DNA of 64,000 nt from Montifringilla adamsi (GCA_017590115.1 JAGGNK010012114.1:751467-815466); one strand, 5' to 3'; shown: positions 38,311 to 51,903, counted from the first letter of the stretch. Numbers and translations: made by a program. The notes: generated from the letters alone by a model not told the origin.

Positions 38311-40179
38311 GTTTTCAAGGAAGGACCTTGTGTTCATACCTCATGAAAAAATCAGAGGCAAATCTATTTGGAGAGGCAGTTTTAAAGGGATAATGCAACA
38401 CACAGATACATATGGTGACAGTAGGTGCCATGGTCAAAGTGGGGAATAGAGGACAATATGATATGTTGCTGTTACCATTATTATTGTTTCAATCACATCA
38501 GCATGATATGTTGCTTTTTCAGGTAAAATGGTGTGCTCAGGAAATTACTGCAGTTTGGATGTCTGAATATGATGGGACTCCTTGAGTGGCAGAACAAAAA
38601 GGTAAGGGAGCAGGGAGACAGCATGTTACAACAGGTTGTTAGGTGAAAGGGCCAAGGTATGATGATCAGCACTCGCTGGGTGTGGTGTGGGCCAGACAGC
38701 TCCTCATTGTGTCAGGGACTTGAGACTTACACACAGCTGATCATCCCGCTCTGTCCTCTCCAACAGTGCTTCCAGACTTTAGTTTCTCTTGGATAATACC
38801 ACTATCACCCTGCCTTAAATGCTAGACATAAAGTCGTACATAAAGTGGTGTTAGTAAGCACTGTCATGAAAAATTAAGGTCCAGGAATTCTGACAACCCA
38901 GACCAAATGGTTTGCCACAGAATTTCTACAGCAGAGTGGATCAATTTGTTTTGAAAATCGGATACATGACAGTAATGAGGGCTGCTGACAGGATGCTGCT
39001 TAGAACTATTTCCTTCCAGAATATTTTCAAAATTTAGCCAAGGCTGTGCCTGGGAACTCTAAATACAGCAGAATGTCAGAATGTTTATATGCCTCCCCAA
39101 GCTATTTTCAACAGCTCATTCAGATGTGCTGACCAGCAAAAGTCATGCAAGTATAAACTCTCTCAACTATTTGTCATGTATTATCAAAAAGAGCCGTCAA
39201 ACTGATGCTTCAGTAATGTGGTTTATTTTGCAACTAGTTAGATAATTAAAAGAAGGTTTGTATGGTAACAGAGCAGGTAAGTCAGAATCCAGGAGCAATC
39301 ATATGTATTTATGATTCTGCCATCACCCACAGCTTCAAGCACAGTGTTCAGCTGCTCTCTGACAGTTTCCACACCCCAACCCAGTATAAAAGCAGGTAGT
39401 AGAGTAGTACGGAAAAATAAGAATCTAGCCCATTTCCTACAGAAGTTAACAGCTGTGCCTTTAGTAATTTTTACTAGAGAGGGCCAAATTTAAAGACCTT
39501 GAATCTGACTGTGAACCATACTGTGCCAGCATACCTGTATTGTCTGCTCAACCAGAAAGTGGCTAAGCTCCCCTCTTGAACATAGGACCCCATGAGACTG
39601 CAAAATAGGCCTCTCTGTGTTTGTACATGATCTCCTCCTATAGATAGAGATGTAAATATCACATAAAGAAGATAAGATAATTAGTGAGACCCAGACGTCT
39701 TTGTGGTTGGTGGTCTGCAGAAATCGTACTGAGGCTATCTGTAGTTCTGAGAAGTCTAAGGATGCATTCCTGAGCATCCTAGAGTCAAAGGGAGTAAATG
39801 GAAGCTCCAATCTTGGTCTCTAGAGTTGCCAAGCACAATTCACCAGCCTTCCATGTGATTCTGCTGAAAAGAAATAGAAACTAAGTGTAAAAATCCACAA
39901 TTAGTAGCAAATGTACTATATAAGAGAAAGGGGAAAATAATTCCTACATTTAGTAGAAATTCTCTCTGCCTTAAAAGCATAAGAGAAGGTACTTCTATTT
40001 AATAGAGACTTTCCTTTGTAAAAGAAGGTATACCATCTACAAATTGAAAATATCTGTGAAATGGTAACATATTTAACAGAACTTCAATAGCCTTCTTTGT
40101 AGCAGCAGCCATTTGATGTCAGAGAAAAAAAAAAAGAAAAAGAAATTCTATTATTAGGGCTCATATTTTTGTTGTTGCT

Positions 40180-40680
40180 TTTAGATTTTTTTAAATCCCT
40201 TATTGCCTAGCAGGTTGTCAGGGCCACCTCCAAGAGCTCTGACAGTCCTTACACTGGGAGCGTCCCTTCCCCGCCTCATTGCGTGATGATCCTGAGCCGG
40301 GTTTTCAAACACAATAATGTCTCTGGGTAACAATGTGAAAGGCAGCTGCAGCGAGCGTGGAGGTCAGGCAAAGCAGGCCATGGATGCAACAGCACCTGCC
40401 TTTTGCATGCAAAGACGAAGCAAATTACAACATTTGTTGCCAAGGAACTGAGCAGCAGCACCATGTGTGATGGCCTCACGAGCACCATTTTCATCGTGGG
40501 CATGGGTATATCTTTTCAAATCTAGAGCAGGGAACAGATGTTTCATCAAAAGACACATTTAAAATAAAGATAATTATGCAGTAAGAAGCTTAATTACATA
40601 GGATTATTCAGGTCCACTTAATTGCTTGACAGACTGAGGGCCTCCTACGTATTTGTGACAGAAACACCCTTCTCACTGGG
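40180..40680. promoter_or_regulatory. Candidate noncoding regulatory element (tentative)
   Basis: A complex, locally GC- and CpG-richer stretch in AT-rich surroundings. It contains the perfect 12-bp palindrome TTTGCATGCAAA (40402-40413), which presents octamer-like POU half sites on both strands. Two TAATTA homeodomain cores lie at 40571-40576 and 40591-40596, followed by CTTAATTG near 40618. Short open frames on the reverse strand have no protein-like motif. The arrangement resembles developmental enhancers of vertebrates, but without alignments to other species the call is only a hypothesis. Confidence 0.3.
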
Positions 40681-42259
40681 TTACCAAACTCGGTCATGGC
40701 TTCGGGACAAATGCAGTTGTTTTAGTACTCCAACTAATTCTAGTTTCTGATTTTCAGCTGCAACAAGGAAAAGTAAGCAAACTTACCAAGCTTAAAAATA
40801 TAATTTTATTCCCATAGGCAATGTATTTTCTTCAATAAAACATGAATAGCCTGAACTACAAAAACTTAGTGGTTTTATCACTGTGTAGTATGAAGGACAT
40901 TAATTTCACTTAGACATGATTTAGATAAAGAGAAGAATCTCCTCTGGTCTTACTGCTCACACATGCCAGTTTTCAGAAGTTTGTTATGCCTTTTCCATGT
41001 GGGTATTTAAAAATGGCCTTTCACCACCCCAAAAAGGGATACCTCTTTCTCCACAAGAAAAAGTCCTAATACTGTAAAAAAAAAAAGTATTTAACTCTAA
41101 GAAAGAAATTTTTTTTTTTAAAAATTTGCTTAAACGACACAATGTGCACTGAAGCGCAGAACAGCCATTCTGTGGGACTGTATTCTCATGGTAGCTACTG
41201 AACTGATCATACTAACACACTTCACAGGAATAAAATGATTTCTGTGAAATTATGCTGACAGGCTTCCAGTGTGATTCTATGGGGTCCTGGGAGCTTACCA
41301 GCTGCAGAGCTTGGATTCAGCACTACTCCAAAATCCGAAATTAGCGAGGCAGATATGCCATGTGAATCATGCTGAACAGGGAACCCCCCCATTTACAGAG
41401 TCCACGCAGCTGGGGCTTTTAAAGGACACAGAGCAACAACCCAGGTGTTCTTTGCTCTTTACAGGTTCTAGACAGCAGTTCAAATGTTTGTTGTGTAGAG
41501 AGTTTTGCAATTAAATTTCACCACAGCCCTAAGTGTGTTAGTTCCCCATAGTCAACATGTTTTTTGATAATGTACTGTAGGGCATTAGCAAAGCCACACA
41601 CCAAATTTATATGTGAGGGGTGTAAATGTGATACTGAAAGCCTGAGCACTAAAATGATCTCTTAATTTTCATCAAAGAGAACACTATAATATCTGCATCT
41701 GTCAAGCTATTGCAGACATTTCTTGCATAGACAAACTAGGAATGGTTTAATTGTGCATAACTGAACAAAAACAAACAAACTCAAAAAACAACAAATCAAA
41801 CCTGCAGAAAAATTAACTTTATAAGGAGTTAAAGCTTCTAATTTAGAAAAAAAATCCTTAGTTCAGTCTAAGCTGGTAAATGTAACTTAAAGCTTGGGAA
41901 AGACGATTATCCTATAATGGATCCATTCACATTCACAAACTTGGGGTCATTTTAAACTCCTGCTATGTTTTGGAATGCTTCCCAGAAAACGTTGGTGTGA
42001 AAAATCTGCTGAATGCCTTTGCGCTACATTAGCTAACAGTATTTAAGGTCAATAATGCAGGTGCAGGCTTTCCTTCATTCATTTTAAAAACTTAAAGACT
42101 TCTTCCTAAACCTCTGTTTATAAGTGGCTTTTGCTCAAACCTCTAAAAAGAAGAAAGAATTGGGGAAAATGAGTAAAGGATACCATTTTGCTGTTATCAG
42201 GAGAGAGAACATGAGAGAAGTGCTAATAAATCATAAACCAATAATAAGATTCAGTGTGG

Positions 42260-43000
42260 CAACTTAACTTTTAGAAACATGTACCAGCACTTAGTGCACT
42301 TGCCAAGCAAATCACAGGAACCTATGCTACTTTCCACACTAATGGTGTCAAGGTGCATGGAATGTTTCCCCCCTGCTGCTTGAGAGTGACATTAGAGAGC
42401 TCTGGTGAAGCATATGCCCAAGCTCCTGCTCTGCAGCAGCTATCGTATGCTAGGGTGACACTATGACTGATCACACCCAGGCACTGCTGCTGTCGCTGCA
42501 AATGGGCTTTCAGTTATAATGGAAACGTTTAGTTCAAAGCACCATATACATTACACGTGTTATTAATGGCTAAAACAGATGCTTCCATCTACTGAAAGGG
42601 TTTGTTTTTATATAAAGCAAATCCTCCTGTAAATTTGGATCTTTTATTGGGCTGCATATCAGTCTGAGGGATAATAAAAGAAAAGCCCCTTCTACTTTGC
42701 CTTATATTACAGAAGCACTTAAATTTTTAATTTGTGTTTCATATCACCAAATTTATATACATCTACACACATTTTATTACCCATTTTATACAGCTCCGTT
42801 TGTTTCTGTTGTAAATTGCACAGTTTCTTAATCACTGCTAAGCATAAAATGCCCCATCAGTAAATTATTCCTACAATAAAATACATGATGTGGTTTACAA
42901 ATGATGGTTATTAATTTCAGGACAGAGATGTTGCATTTGTATTGTGGTTTATGTTCAATTAACACATTGCTTCATTAATGCAAACTGTCAGCACAGAATT
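42260..43000. promoter_or_regulatory. Candidate noncoding regulatory stretch (tentative)
   Basis: About 740 bases of complex sequence without repeats or long open frames. It includes a GC-richer core (42360-42520, with GAGAGCTC and CTGCTGCTGTCGCTGC) followed by AT-rich blocks with TTATTAATGGC, ATTTATA and CAATTAAC cores. It looks unlike the simple AT-rich flanks. No conservation data are available. Confidence 0.2.
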
Positions 43001-46000
43001 GAACCAGAGACTAAATGAAAATGAAGCACCCTGAAAAGGAATTATTGCCTGGGCTAAACAGAGTAAAAGCCAATTTATTTGTGAGTTTGCTTGTACAATA
43101 CCACCTGAGGTATTAACGAGCAAATCCAGAAGCACAGATCATGTTTTCAAAAAGAAACTGTCTGATTGCTCTACCTTTTAACACATTTTTTGTGGAAAGT
43201 ATTGTGTCTCTGCGCACATGATTGATCAATGATTCTACAGCTGGAGCAGGTGCAGTTCATGAAAGCTACATTACAAGGGGAATACATCTTTAAAAATAAG
43301 TCACACATTTTTTTTTAATTATAAACAAGAATGTTTTCTAGGGCACATGCAGCGCATGAAAGAAAAGGGTGGCCACAGTGGAAACAGTAATTGTGATCCT
43401 TTAGATGCAAAGCACAACATTAGTTTTATTTGTCAAATATGATTTTGCTAGAAAAACTCTGTAAAGGACTCTGAAAAACTTCAAGTAAAAGAAGCAGATG
43501 GTAATGGTTCAAAACCAAAATGCTGAATTAGACTTTTTTTTCGGAACAGGACAACTTTGTAGGACAAAATTGCTTATATGTTTTGAATTTGAATGCTGCA
43601 GAGGTTAAGTATAACCCAGACTGCAAACCAAGTGGACTATGTTCTTCAAACATGTGATATATCTCACTTCTTCTTCTGCTCTCTCAGCCTGTATGAATTG
43701 CAAAGCTTTTTTTGCCCTTGAATAAATATCTGAATGTTTATAAAATACTGGCATCAGAAAACACGTTGGCATCATTAAAAGCCCTCTGGATTTCAGCATA
43801 CTGAAATCTGTTTGATATCAGGAAAGTTAATTTGAATTAAGTGTCCCCTTTTTAGTAAGACATCGAGCTGTACATGTTTAAGAATAACCCCACAGAGGTT
43901 GCTTGGCAAACTTCCCAAAAGCTTTGTAAGACACTACATTTCATTGTGGGGATTTAACACTAGTACTTGTGTATTTGTAGAGAAACTTTAAAAGTCCAGC
44001 TGGCACAAAATTACCACAAAACTGGAACCAAAATCCTGAAAAAAACTCCCTCTGAGATTTACATTTCATTCATGTGTATTCTGCTTAATCATATTGCCCC
44101 AAAGCGCCTGAGCTCCCCCCATGTCAAGTGAGTGCTGGAGGAGAATATCACCCATAGGCTTTCTTAATTTTTCCCGTTTCACTCCACGTCAAGAGCAAGG
44201 TGAGAGGCAGGATTTGCCTTCTCACAAAACAGCTTTTAGGACACAACTTCACAGCTGCAGGGCAAGCTGTGTAGACATCACATACCTAGGCACCACTGCT
44301 GGCCCACCTCTAGTTAAAGCTTCTCTGCTGCACACTCTCCATTTGGGGAACCCTGCATGAAGACAGGAGACAGAAACAGGGAAGAAAATAACACCCTGCT
44401 ATCTCCCAGAAACCAAGCAAACCTTGATCACACAGTATTGCCATAGAATGGGCTAGGCTGGGCTGCAAAATATTTTTTGTATGGTTCATTAATAACTTTT
44501 AGTAAGCAGTGCTAAAAATAGAATAATTTTCTAATACAAATATTTAATACAAACTCTGATTTGAAGGTTCACCTTACTGAAGAAGGCATACACTTTTATA
44601 AGCCACTGAAGAATATATACTGTTATTATACAGTCAGCAAAAATCACAGTTACTTTGACTTCTTAGTAAGAGAAAGGTGTTTTCTGCAGTATGGCACTTC
44701 CACCTATAATAGTCAGTAGCAACCTGAACAACAGCTACAAGTCACAAGAGTTTGTGCATTTCCACTGCTCAGAAAAAGATTTTTCCTTAGCCTGTGCTTC
44801 TGCTTAGGCCCTACCGCCTGGGAATGAGGTCATTCACAAGCACACGTCCAGCCTTGAAATTCACTGATATGCTGCTACATGGCTCAGCTTAAGCAAGATT
44901 TACCCAAGACATGCATCTAAAAAAAAAAAAAAAGAAAATTATAAGACCATTATTTTTTTAAAGTTTCTAGTTCTAAATTATTTATTCTTATGTTCCCAGG
45001 TCTACCACAGTAGAAATCAGCATAAAAAAAAAAGAAGTTTGTTTTTTATTTTCATAAGACAAATAATTTAGATATATCCATAAATAAGAAAATGGAGGTA
45101 GAGGGGCAATTAGTATTAATTTAGTAATTAATAGTATTTAAATTATGAATCCAGTTTTGATATTTAATCTGTGGACAACATATTCTACAATGAATCTTTA
45201 GGATGAGGCTGGGGTCCACAGCTGAAGTAGTAGTTCAATAATTATGCATGCATAGCAATCTGATACGGAAAAATCTTACTGGAAATTTGGAGTAACAATA
45301 ACTGATACTGTAAATAATATTATTCAGGAAAAATTGAAAGAGTAATATTTATACCTTCTATAACTACATGAAATAAATTTTCATTCCTCTGACCCTCCAG
45401 TCTGCAATGAATGATAGGAACTTTTCTTGAAATTTTTCTTTAATTTTCCATGCTAAATTTGCTTGCATTGAAGCTCTTTCTTAGGCCACTTTGTTGCTAA
45501 ATCATATGTGTATTAGAAGTAACTTCCTGGTGTTTAAATAACACGTAAAACTGGTAAGAGGAACGGCCTTGATTGAGTTGAACATTCTTTAATGGGGCAA
45601 AGATATTTCTAGTATTGAAAATCAACTACTTCATAGAAAAATAATAATGTTCAGTGACCTGTAGTTCATATTTTACTGCTAATTCGTTGTATGATATCCA
45701 TTCATGTGTATGGACTATCTAAGCTCAAATGATGCACATCAGCTCTAGGCAACTTTACTGTTGTTTAGAACTAGTCCTGAATCAGGATTTACTCTATGTT
45801 TCCTTTTACTTGATAAATAACTCATGTAATGGAGTTACCTCATGTAATGCACTTACCCTGAAGGACTTCAAGTGCCAGATGATAAAAGTTTGAATAAAAA
45901 ATTATCAGATGAGACAAGGAAGGAAAGGAAAGATGTTTTTCAAAAGAGGCAAAGAAAAGCTTTTGATTATGTAATCCTTATACAGACAATTTTTTGTTTT

Positions 46001-46925
46001 TCTTTTCAAGATTGACTCATTGTATGAAGAATTCTAAGAATATGGTCATCTCTGACAGGCAGGATGCAGTAAACAAACCCACTGAAGTGCCCAATCTGTT
46101 CACGGATACGTTTTTGAGGAGCAGGCTGCAAAATAATTTTGTCTGCCAGAGACTGCTAATATTTACCTGAGGGTTATGCACTTGAAAAATATGACTTCAC
46201 ATTTAATACTTGAATGGCATATTTTTAAGTATTCAGGAATGCCTCAAAAATTGTTCATCTGGAAGAAAAGGAAAGGTAAACAAAACACCTCAGACTTGTG
46301 TTTAATGCAGTGTGATTTAAGGAAAAGCTTTATTTTGTTACTGTTTCCTCCTAAACATAATGCATAGCCTCATTTTTGAAGATGTTTTTTCTCTTCAGTA
46401 TAGCCTTAGAGACCTTACTCCCACAATGCCTGCTAGTTTTTCCCTTTGATAATACATGACTACAAGTAATAGACTTTCAGTGTCACAGATTCTGAACAAA
46501 CTCACGCTTATATATCAGAAAATGCCACTTTGCTTCAGATACATTTTTAGTTATAAATGCCTTGCACGTTTCAGTGGCTTTCTCATGCTGAGTACTTCAT
46601 CCAGGCTTGGATCTCATCCAGCTCTCACCACAGGCAGTGGCAAGAATCTTACTGGCTTCACTAGGACTAAATGAAATTCTGTGGGTTTTATCTTCATTTC
46701 TATGTGTTCAGTCCCAAGCGCAGCACTTAAACAGATGCTTAAACTTATGAGTAGTCTTATTCAAATCAAGGAATCATTCACATATCTGTAATTAAGTACA
46801 GGCAAAAGTGGGAGCATGTACACATATATGTGTATGGTTATATGTATATGCTGTTAAATTACTGAGGGTGGCAGAGCTTGTGGAAGAATATGACTTACCA
46901 CTCAAGTGTAACTTAAGTGTTCGAG

Positions 46926-47640
46926 TCACAGAATCATGGAACTATAGAGTATCTCAAGTTGGAAGGGGACCACAAGAATCATCTAGGCCAACTCCCTGCT
47001 CCTCTCAAGTTTACCTAAAAACGAAATCATATGACTAAGGGCATCATCCAGTCACTCCTTGAACTTTGACAGGCTTGTTGGCATGACCACTTCCACAGGA
47101 ATTTGTTCCAGTGGCCAACCAACCTCTCAGCAAAGAACCATTCTGAATATCCAGCCTGGACTTCCCTTGAAAGAGTTTTATTCTAAATCCTCCTGTCTTA
47201 TTTCTGACCAGCAGAAAGAGGACATCAGTGTCTTTACCTCTGCTGTTCCCCCTTGAGCAAGATGTAGCCTGTAATGGACTCCTTCTCTTCCCCAGGCTGT
47301 ACAAGCCAAGTGACTTCAGCGGCTTCTTCTAAGTCCTGCCTCTGAGGCATTCTACCATCTTATTTGCACTCCTCTGGGTACACTACAATAGTTTGATGTC
47401 CTAAGATTGTGGCACCCAGAACTGTCCCCAGCACTGGAGGTGAGGCTGCCCCAGTGCAGAGCAGAGCAGGACAATCCCCTCCCTTGCCCGGCTCTGATGC
47501 TGTGCCTGACGCCCCCCGGGCACGGGGCCCTCCTGGCTGCCAGGGCTCTGCTGGCTCATTGCCAAAACCCAACTCTACCCAAAACCCCAGATCTCTTCCT
47601 ACAGGGCTGGTCTCCAGATAGTCTCTATTCCACGTATTTT
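46926..47640 (-). mobile_element. Degenerate CR1 LINE, C-terminal part and 3' end
   Basis: The forward sequence opens with TCACAGAATCATGGAACTAT at 46926, the reverse complement of a CR1 3' end, and continues in reverse CR1 order. A 3' untranslated segment (AAGTTGGAAGGGGACCACAAG) is followed by the ORF2 C-terminal region to about 47640. Cys-, Gly- and Arg-rich reverse frames up to 86 codons are remnants of ORF2. Stops and frameshifts prevent any product. The upstream (5') end near 47640 is approximate. Confidence 0.88.
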
Positions 47641-50600
47641 TCCGAAGTCAAACACTTGAAGAAACTAATCCTGTTTGAGGAGGCCTTCATTTATCTGACA
47701 TTCTTCACAAGTAAATGATTTTTTTTTTTTGTTTGCCTTATCTCTAATGATCAGATGAATAGTCTGGGTGCATGATTTTAAATCAATAGACTATTAAAGC
47801 ATTGTTCAACTTCAGTTTGTTTGCAATCTATGATTAATTACTTGAGTGTTTAAGTACAGTTTTTGAGTGTTTTCAGTACAAATGCCTGAAACATCTGAGA
47901 ACAGGAAAAGAAGGACTCAAAAATGATAAGTAATACACAGTCAAAGTGAGCACACTTGTTAACACGTGAATGACTCGGTGCAATGTGAAAATAGATGTTG
48001 ATATGAACAAAATGTCTTGATAATTAGTACAATTAGAAAATTGCCTGTGTAAAATACTTAAACCAGTATTTTTGCTACATTCAACCCTCTGTAGTTAGTT
48101 CAGTATATCCATTACCAAATAAATGCACAGTAGTAAAAGTGGCACACTGCTCAAATGAGAAAAACTAATTTTTTCAGGGAGAAAGGGTATTGAGCATTCT
48201 ATGGTGCAGGTATAGTACAGAAGCAAAAGCACAAAAGCATGGAAACAAAAATAAAAAAGTTGTTAGTGCAACTGACAAAGGATTTCACTGACCCATTGCA
48301 GATGGTACTGTTATACCGACAACTTAATTAGTCACTAAGAAAAAGGAGTTTCAATTAAAATGGTCTAGATGATACACAGCATGCTTTTCCTACCCATGTG
48401 ACAGGACATATTAAAAAAAAAAACCAAAACAGTAAAAATAATAACAATTACCTGACTTTTAAATACAATACAATTTCAAAGATTTTGAATAATGCCTAGG
48501 ATGTAGAGGGTAGCTACAAGCAGCACCAGGAGTGCAGCTAGCTTCTGTGCACAAGGACAGTTGAACTGTGAGCACTTCAAGTTTTTATTCAGGCAATTAC
48601 AGAAAAAAAGGAGCCTGAGGAGGTAAAATAAATACTTCATGTGGAAAAGAATGACACAGAGAAAAAAGCCCTGCGATGAGAGATCTGTGACCAAGAGGAC
48701 ACAGGTCTGGACCTGGTTTTCTCTGGAAGTCTGTTGCAGACCCTCATCTGGAGTTTGATGGCATCTCACAGGTTCCTGGGGAAACAGCCTACCCTGTGCA
48801 GGAGAGACATATTCGTCTTCATCTTCCAGAATTGTAGGACAGAGATTCCAGACAGAGGGAAAGCATGCATAAAAAAGAGATGGGAAGACATGAAGTATTT
48901 GGTGTCTTAAAGGTCACAGAATTAATCTATCACTGAAAAAGAGAGCAGAATGCAGTGATAACTGTATTGCTTTTTTGGTTTTTTTAAAATATTCTGGAAT
49001 TGATGGAGTCGGGAAAGAAAAAAACACGTTGAGGTTGGCAAAGCAGGTATGAACAAGTGTTCACGGAAAGAAAACTGTAGAATCTTACAGTCTTAGTTCT
49101 CACATGATTTTTTTTTAGAATTGTTTAATAAAATACATCATCTAACTCTTTTACATTGAAATGGTGTGCCTGGAAAAAGGCAATGCTTTCAAAATAGATT
49201 TTTCTCATACTGATAAAAGCAGAAGCAACTTCACAGGGAAGTGAGTTGCACTACTGCAAAAACAACTTTAGAAACATAGAACTGGGACTGTGTCTCTTGT
49301 CAAATGCACAGACACTGAGATTAACTCTGATTGTTATTGAGAGCAGAATTTGAAGTTGTCAATTTACAGCTGAAGTGCTGCCTATTCCTTAAACATTTGC
49401 TTTGTCTAAATGTGCTTACGCACATTTAAGAAGAGAATCAGGGGTTCAGCATACGCAAATATTCCTTTACCTAGTAGAAAATAAAACATCTTTAGATAGA
49501 TCTTGGAGCATGTTATACTAAAAAATATAATACTGTCAGAGAGAACACTTAACATATATAGAATGCTAATCATCGAGGAAGAAATTTGTTTCTCTTTATC
49601 TCAACATTTAGCTTAAAGTAGTTGTAAAACCCCAAGCTTTAACACTGGCTGGTGGGCTGCCATAATTTTGAAACTAGCTTGTCACTATGCCACTATGCTA
49701 CAGAAACCATTGGTGCCCTAGATGGTTTGTTGTTCTGGAATTTAGTTGATCAGAAGGCATTGATAGGAATTTGAGGCAAGTATTTCAGTGAGGTGGACAC
49801 TATTTTAATGAAAGCTTATCCAGCTCACGAGCTTGATAGGAAGTTGCTTTTCTCCTTGAAACCACAGCAAAACACCAATTGTAACTATGTTGTAACCATT
49901 ACAATTGTAAAACAAATATTTTCTATTAAACAAATTAAAACGCATTTCATATATGTTGATTTGTTTGGATTTTTTTAATAATTAATTTTTTCTTTGTTTT
50001 CTAGGACTGCTCTTTTCAGAAGTGTAGTAGAGAAAACTTATTCCTTATCTGAAAACCTCTTTTGTGTTTGGCTTATGAACATAAAGGTATTAGAAAGTGT
50101 CTTGAACTTTTTTTGAAGCTCCAGCATATCCTGAAAAGGTTCTGCCATGAAAATATATATAATATAATATCCTGAAAATGTTCTCATCACAGCAGAAAGT
50201 CAACTTCAAGTATATGGTAAACAATTAAGTTTCATTTACATTTTGTCATTAGGTGTCACTTACATTTTGCTGTGACTTTAACAGGCATCATATACTTTAT
50301 CTCAAATCTTTACTAAATTCATAAATCATGAATTTAAACATCCCACATTTTGACATGTTATTCCACATGGTAAGTGTCAGGTTTTTTAACAAAACCTAAG
50401 AATAACATAAGATTAAGATCAAATTGAAATGAAATTAGTCTGAAATCTAAAAGCTCAGCTAAGTCATTTACAGCAGCTTCATAAAAGGATGAGATATGAA
50501 ATGCAAATTCTCTCCGGCATTAAATAAAATAAGTTTAAACCATGTCATATATTATAAAGGTACATTTTTGAAAGACTGTCATTTATTAGAGCATAGATAT

Positions 50601-51297
50601 TAATAGGAGATCAATATGTAGTGCTGGATTCTAATTTTAAATTGTTGGATAAATGTGTATGGTAATGAAATAGGGAATTTTGTGATTACACCCTTTGCCA
50701 GAAATGGTGTAAATTTAACCATGCAGCATAAAGTAATATTTTTTTAATCTTTAATTATATTCCAAGATTTTAATAGTTAGATGACAGACTATCCAAGGAA
50801 GAATTACTGTCAGTCCTTTCAAGCTCTGGAAAACAATGCTCTCTTGAGCACATATGAAGCATTTATTTCTCTCGATTAAGACTTTCTCATTTTCAGCTTA
50901 TTTTCTTTTTGTAGTCATTTTACAAAACAGTAGTAAACAGTACTGCAGTGATTTTGCTGTTCATCTTTTTATAAAGAATTTTTATCTGCTCTGAGCATTT
51001 CCATTTACCAAGTCCCTAATTTTTTTTTCCTCAATACAAAAGAAATGCTCATCTGCAAATGACTTTTGTTCAGCACAGAATTGTGAGGATTCATGTGGTG
51101 AAAATCACTTGTCAGGTACACTGTAACACACAGACTTGTGGTGTTGTGACTACTAAGTTTTTGATATTACTGGTTTTGTGACACAAGTTCCTATTGTAGG
51201 TATTTTAATAGGAACTAATCAGAATACTGGAGAGCCAATAGCGGGAGACAATACATCCTATTCTGATCTGTGCCACTGCAAAACTTAAGCTAATAAT
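47641..51297. other. Unique AT-rich sequence, no gene confirmed
   Basis: No repeat family is recognised. The main open segment is the reverse frame at 48476-48913, described separately. The remainder is AT-rich with short chance frames and small direct repeats, for example ATATCCTGAAAA twice near 50130-50180. Confidence 0.5.
48476..48913 (-). other. Open frame with hydrophobic C-terminus, unrecognised (tentative)
   Basis: The reverse frame is open for about 145 codons after a stop at 48916-48914 and ends at a stop at 48478-48476. There is no ATG near its start; the first ATG in frame is deep inside. It reads an acidic stretch (LCPTILEDEDEYVSPAQGRL), then two hydrophobic segments, the last being LAALLVLLVATLYILGII near the C-terminus, as in a tail-anchored membrane protein. 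An acceptor-like CTGTTTCCCCAG precedes GAACCTGTG at 48775. Against it, a run of this length is expected about once or twice by chance in 64 kb of such DNA, and no partner exons or homologue are recognised. Confidence 0.15.
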
Positions 51298-51782
51298 TGC
51301 AGCCGCGTGCGTCCCTCTTCAGGACGGCCCAGCCAAGCCCAATGGCACCCGGGCTGCAGTGCTGAGCACACAGTCTCTGATTTGTTGTGACAGAGATCGT
51401 GTGCCTTAGAAGGCCTTGGCTAGCTCTGGCAGAAGGGACAAAAAGGCGGACTCTGACTCCTGGAGGAACTGGGTTTATTGAGGGATAAGGAGTTGGAGGA
51501 GCGAGGGTGTCCAGAAGGCAGAGACAAGATTCACAAGGTTACAGCCACTTTTAAAGAGGGGTTGGTACAAAGGAGGGGCCTGGCCTCCAACCAATAGAGG
51601 TCCAGGGGGTAACAGGCAAGAGGGAATTGACAGCTTGGTTTAACCAACCTGGGGTATCCTGGGGAGGAGCCCTGGCCCCTGAACCAATCACTCGACCCCC
51701 TGGAGAGAAGGTTCTCGAGGAAAGGGATGGGTTGCCGAGTGACAGGCAGGGCGCCAGGGAGGGACCGTACAAAAGATACATT

Positions 51783-51798
51783 GGTTGTCGGGACAACC
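51783..51798. repeat. Palindrome in LTR U3
   Basis: GGTTGTC (51783-51789) and GACAACC (51792-51798) are perfect inverted copies with a 2-nt spacer. This is a likely binding site for a dimeric factor within the LTR promoter region, somewhat like the RFX X-box, which is inference only. Confidence 0.8.
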
Positions 51799-51821
51799 GG
51801 GGAGGTGACAAGGGAACAGAC

Positions 51822-51903
51822 AGGAGTTCAGAGGAGGAGACAAACAAGGCAGAACCATAGGCAGGGGGTTCAGGGAAGGAGACAACCTGGGCAGAACCAC
51901 TTT
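51822..51903. repeat. Direct repeat in LTR U3, ~42-bp period
   Basis: Two imperfect copies of GTTCAG...GGAGACAA...GCAGAACCA lie 42 bases apart (GTTCA at 51826 and 51868). Direct repeats in U3 commonly act as enhancers in retroviral LTRs; function here is inferred. Confidence 0.7.

Larger units (their letters stand above)
38311..46925. other. Unique sequence with candidate regulatory stretches, no gene seen
   Basis: About 8.6 kb with no recognisable gene or transposon. The most structured parts are 40180-40680 and 42260-43000, listed separately. A forward segment 38523-38601 has acceptor- and donor-like ends but stop codons in the frames checked. Elsewhere the sequence is AT-rich with chance open frames. 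Confidence 0.5.

Noticed and set aside
46926..47640. Reverse frames of 70-86 codons with Cys, Gly and Arg as a gene
   Set aside because: They are remnants of CR1 ORF2; the adjacent CR1 3' end and sequence order identify the element.
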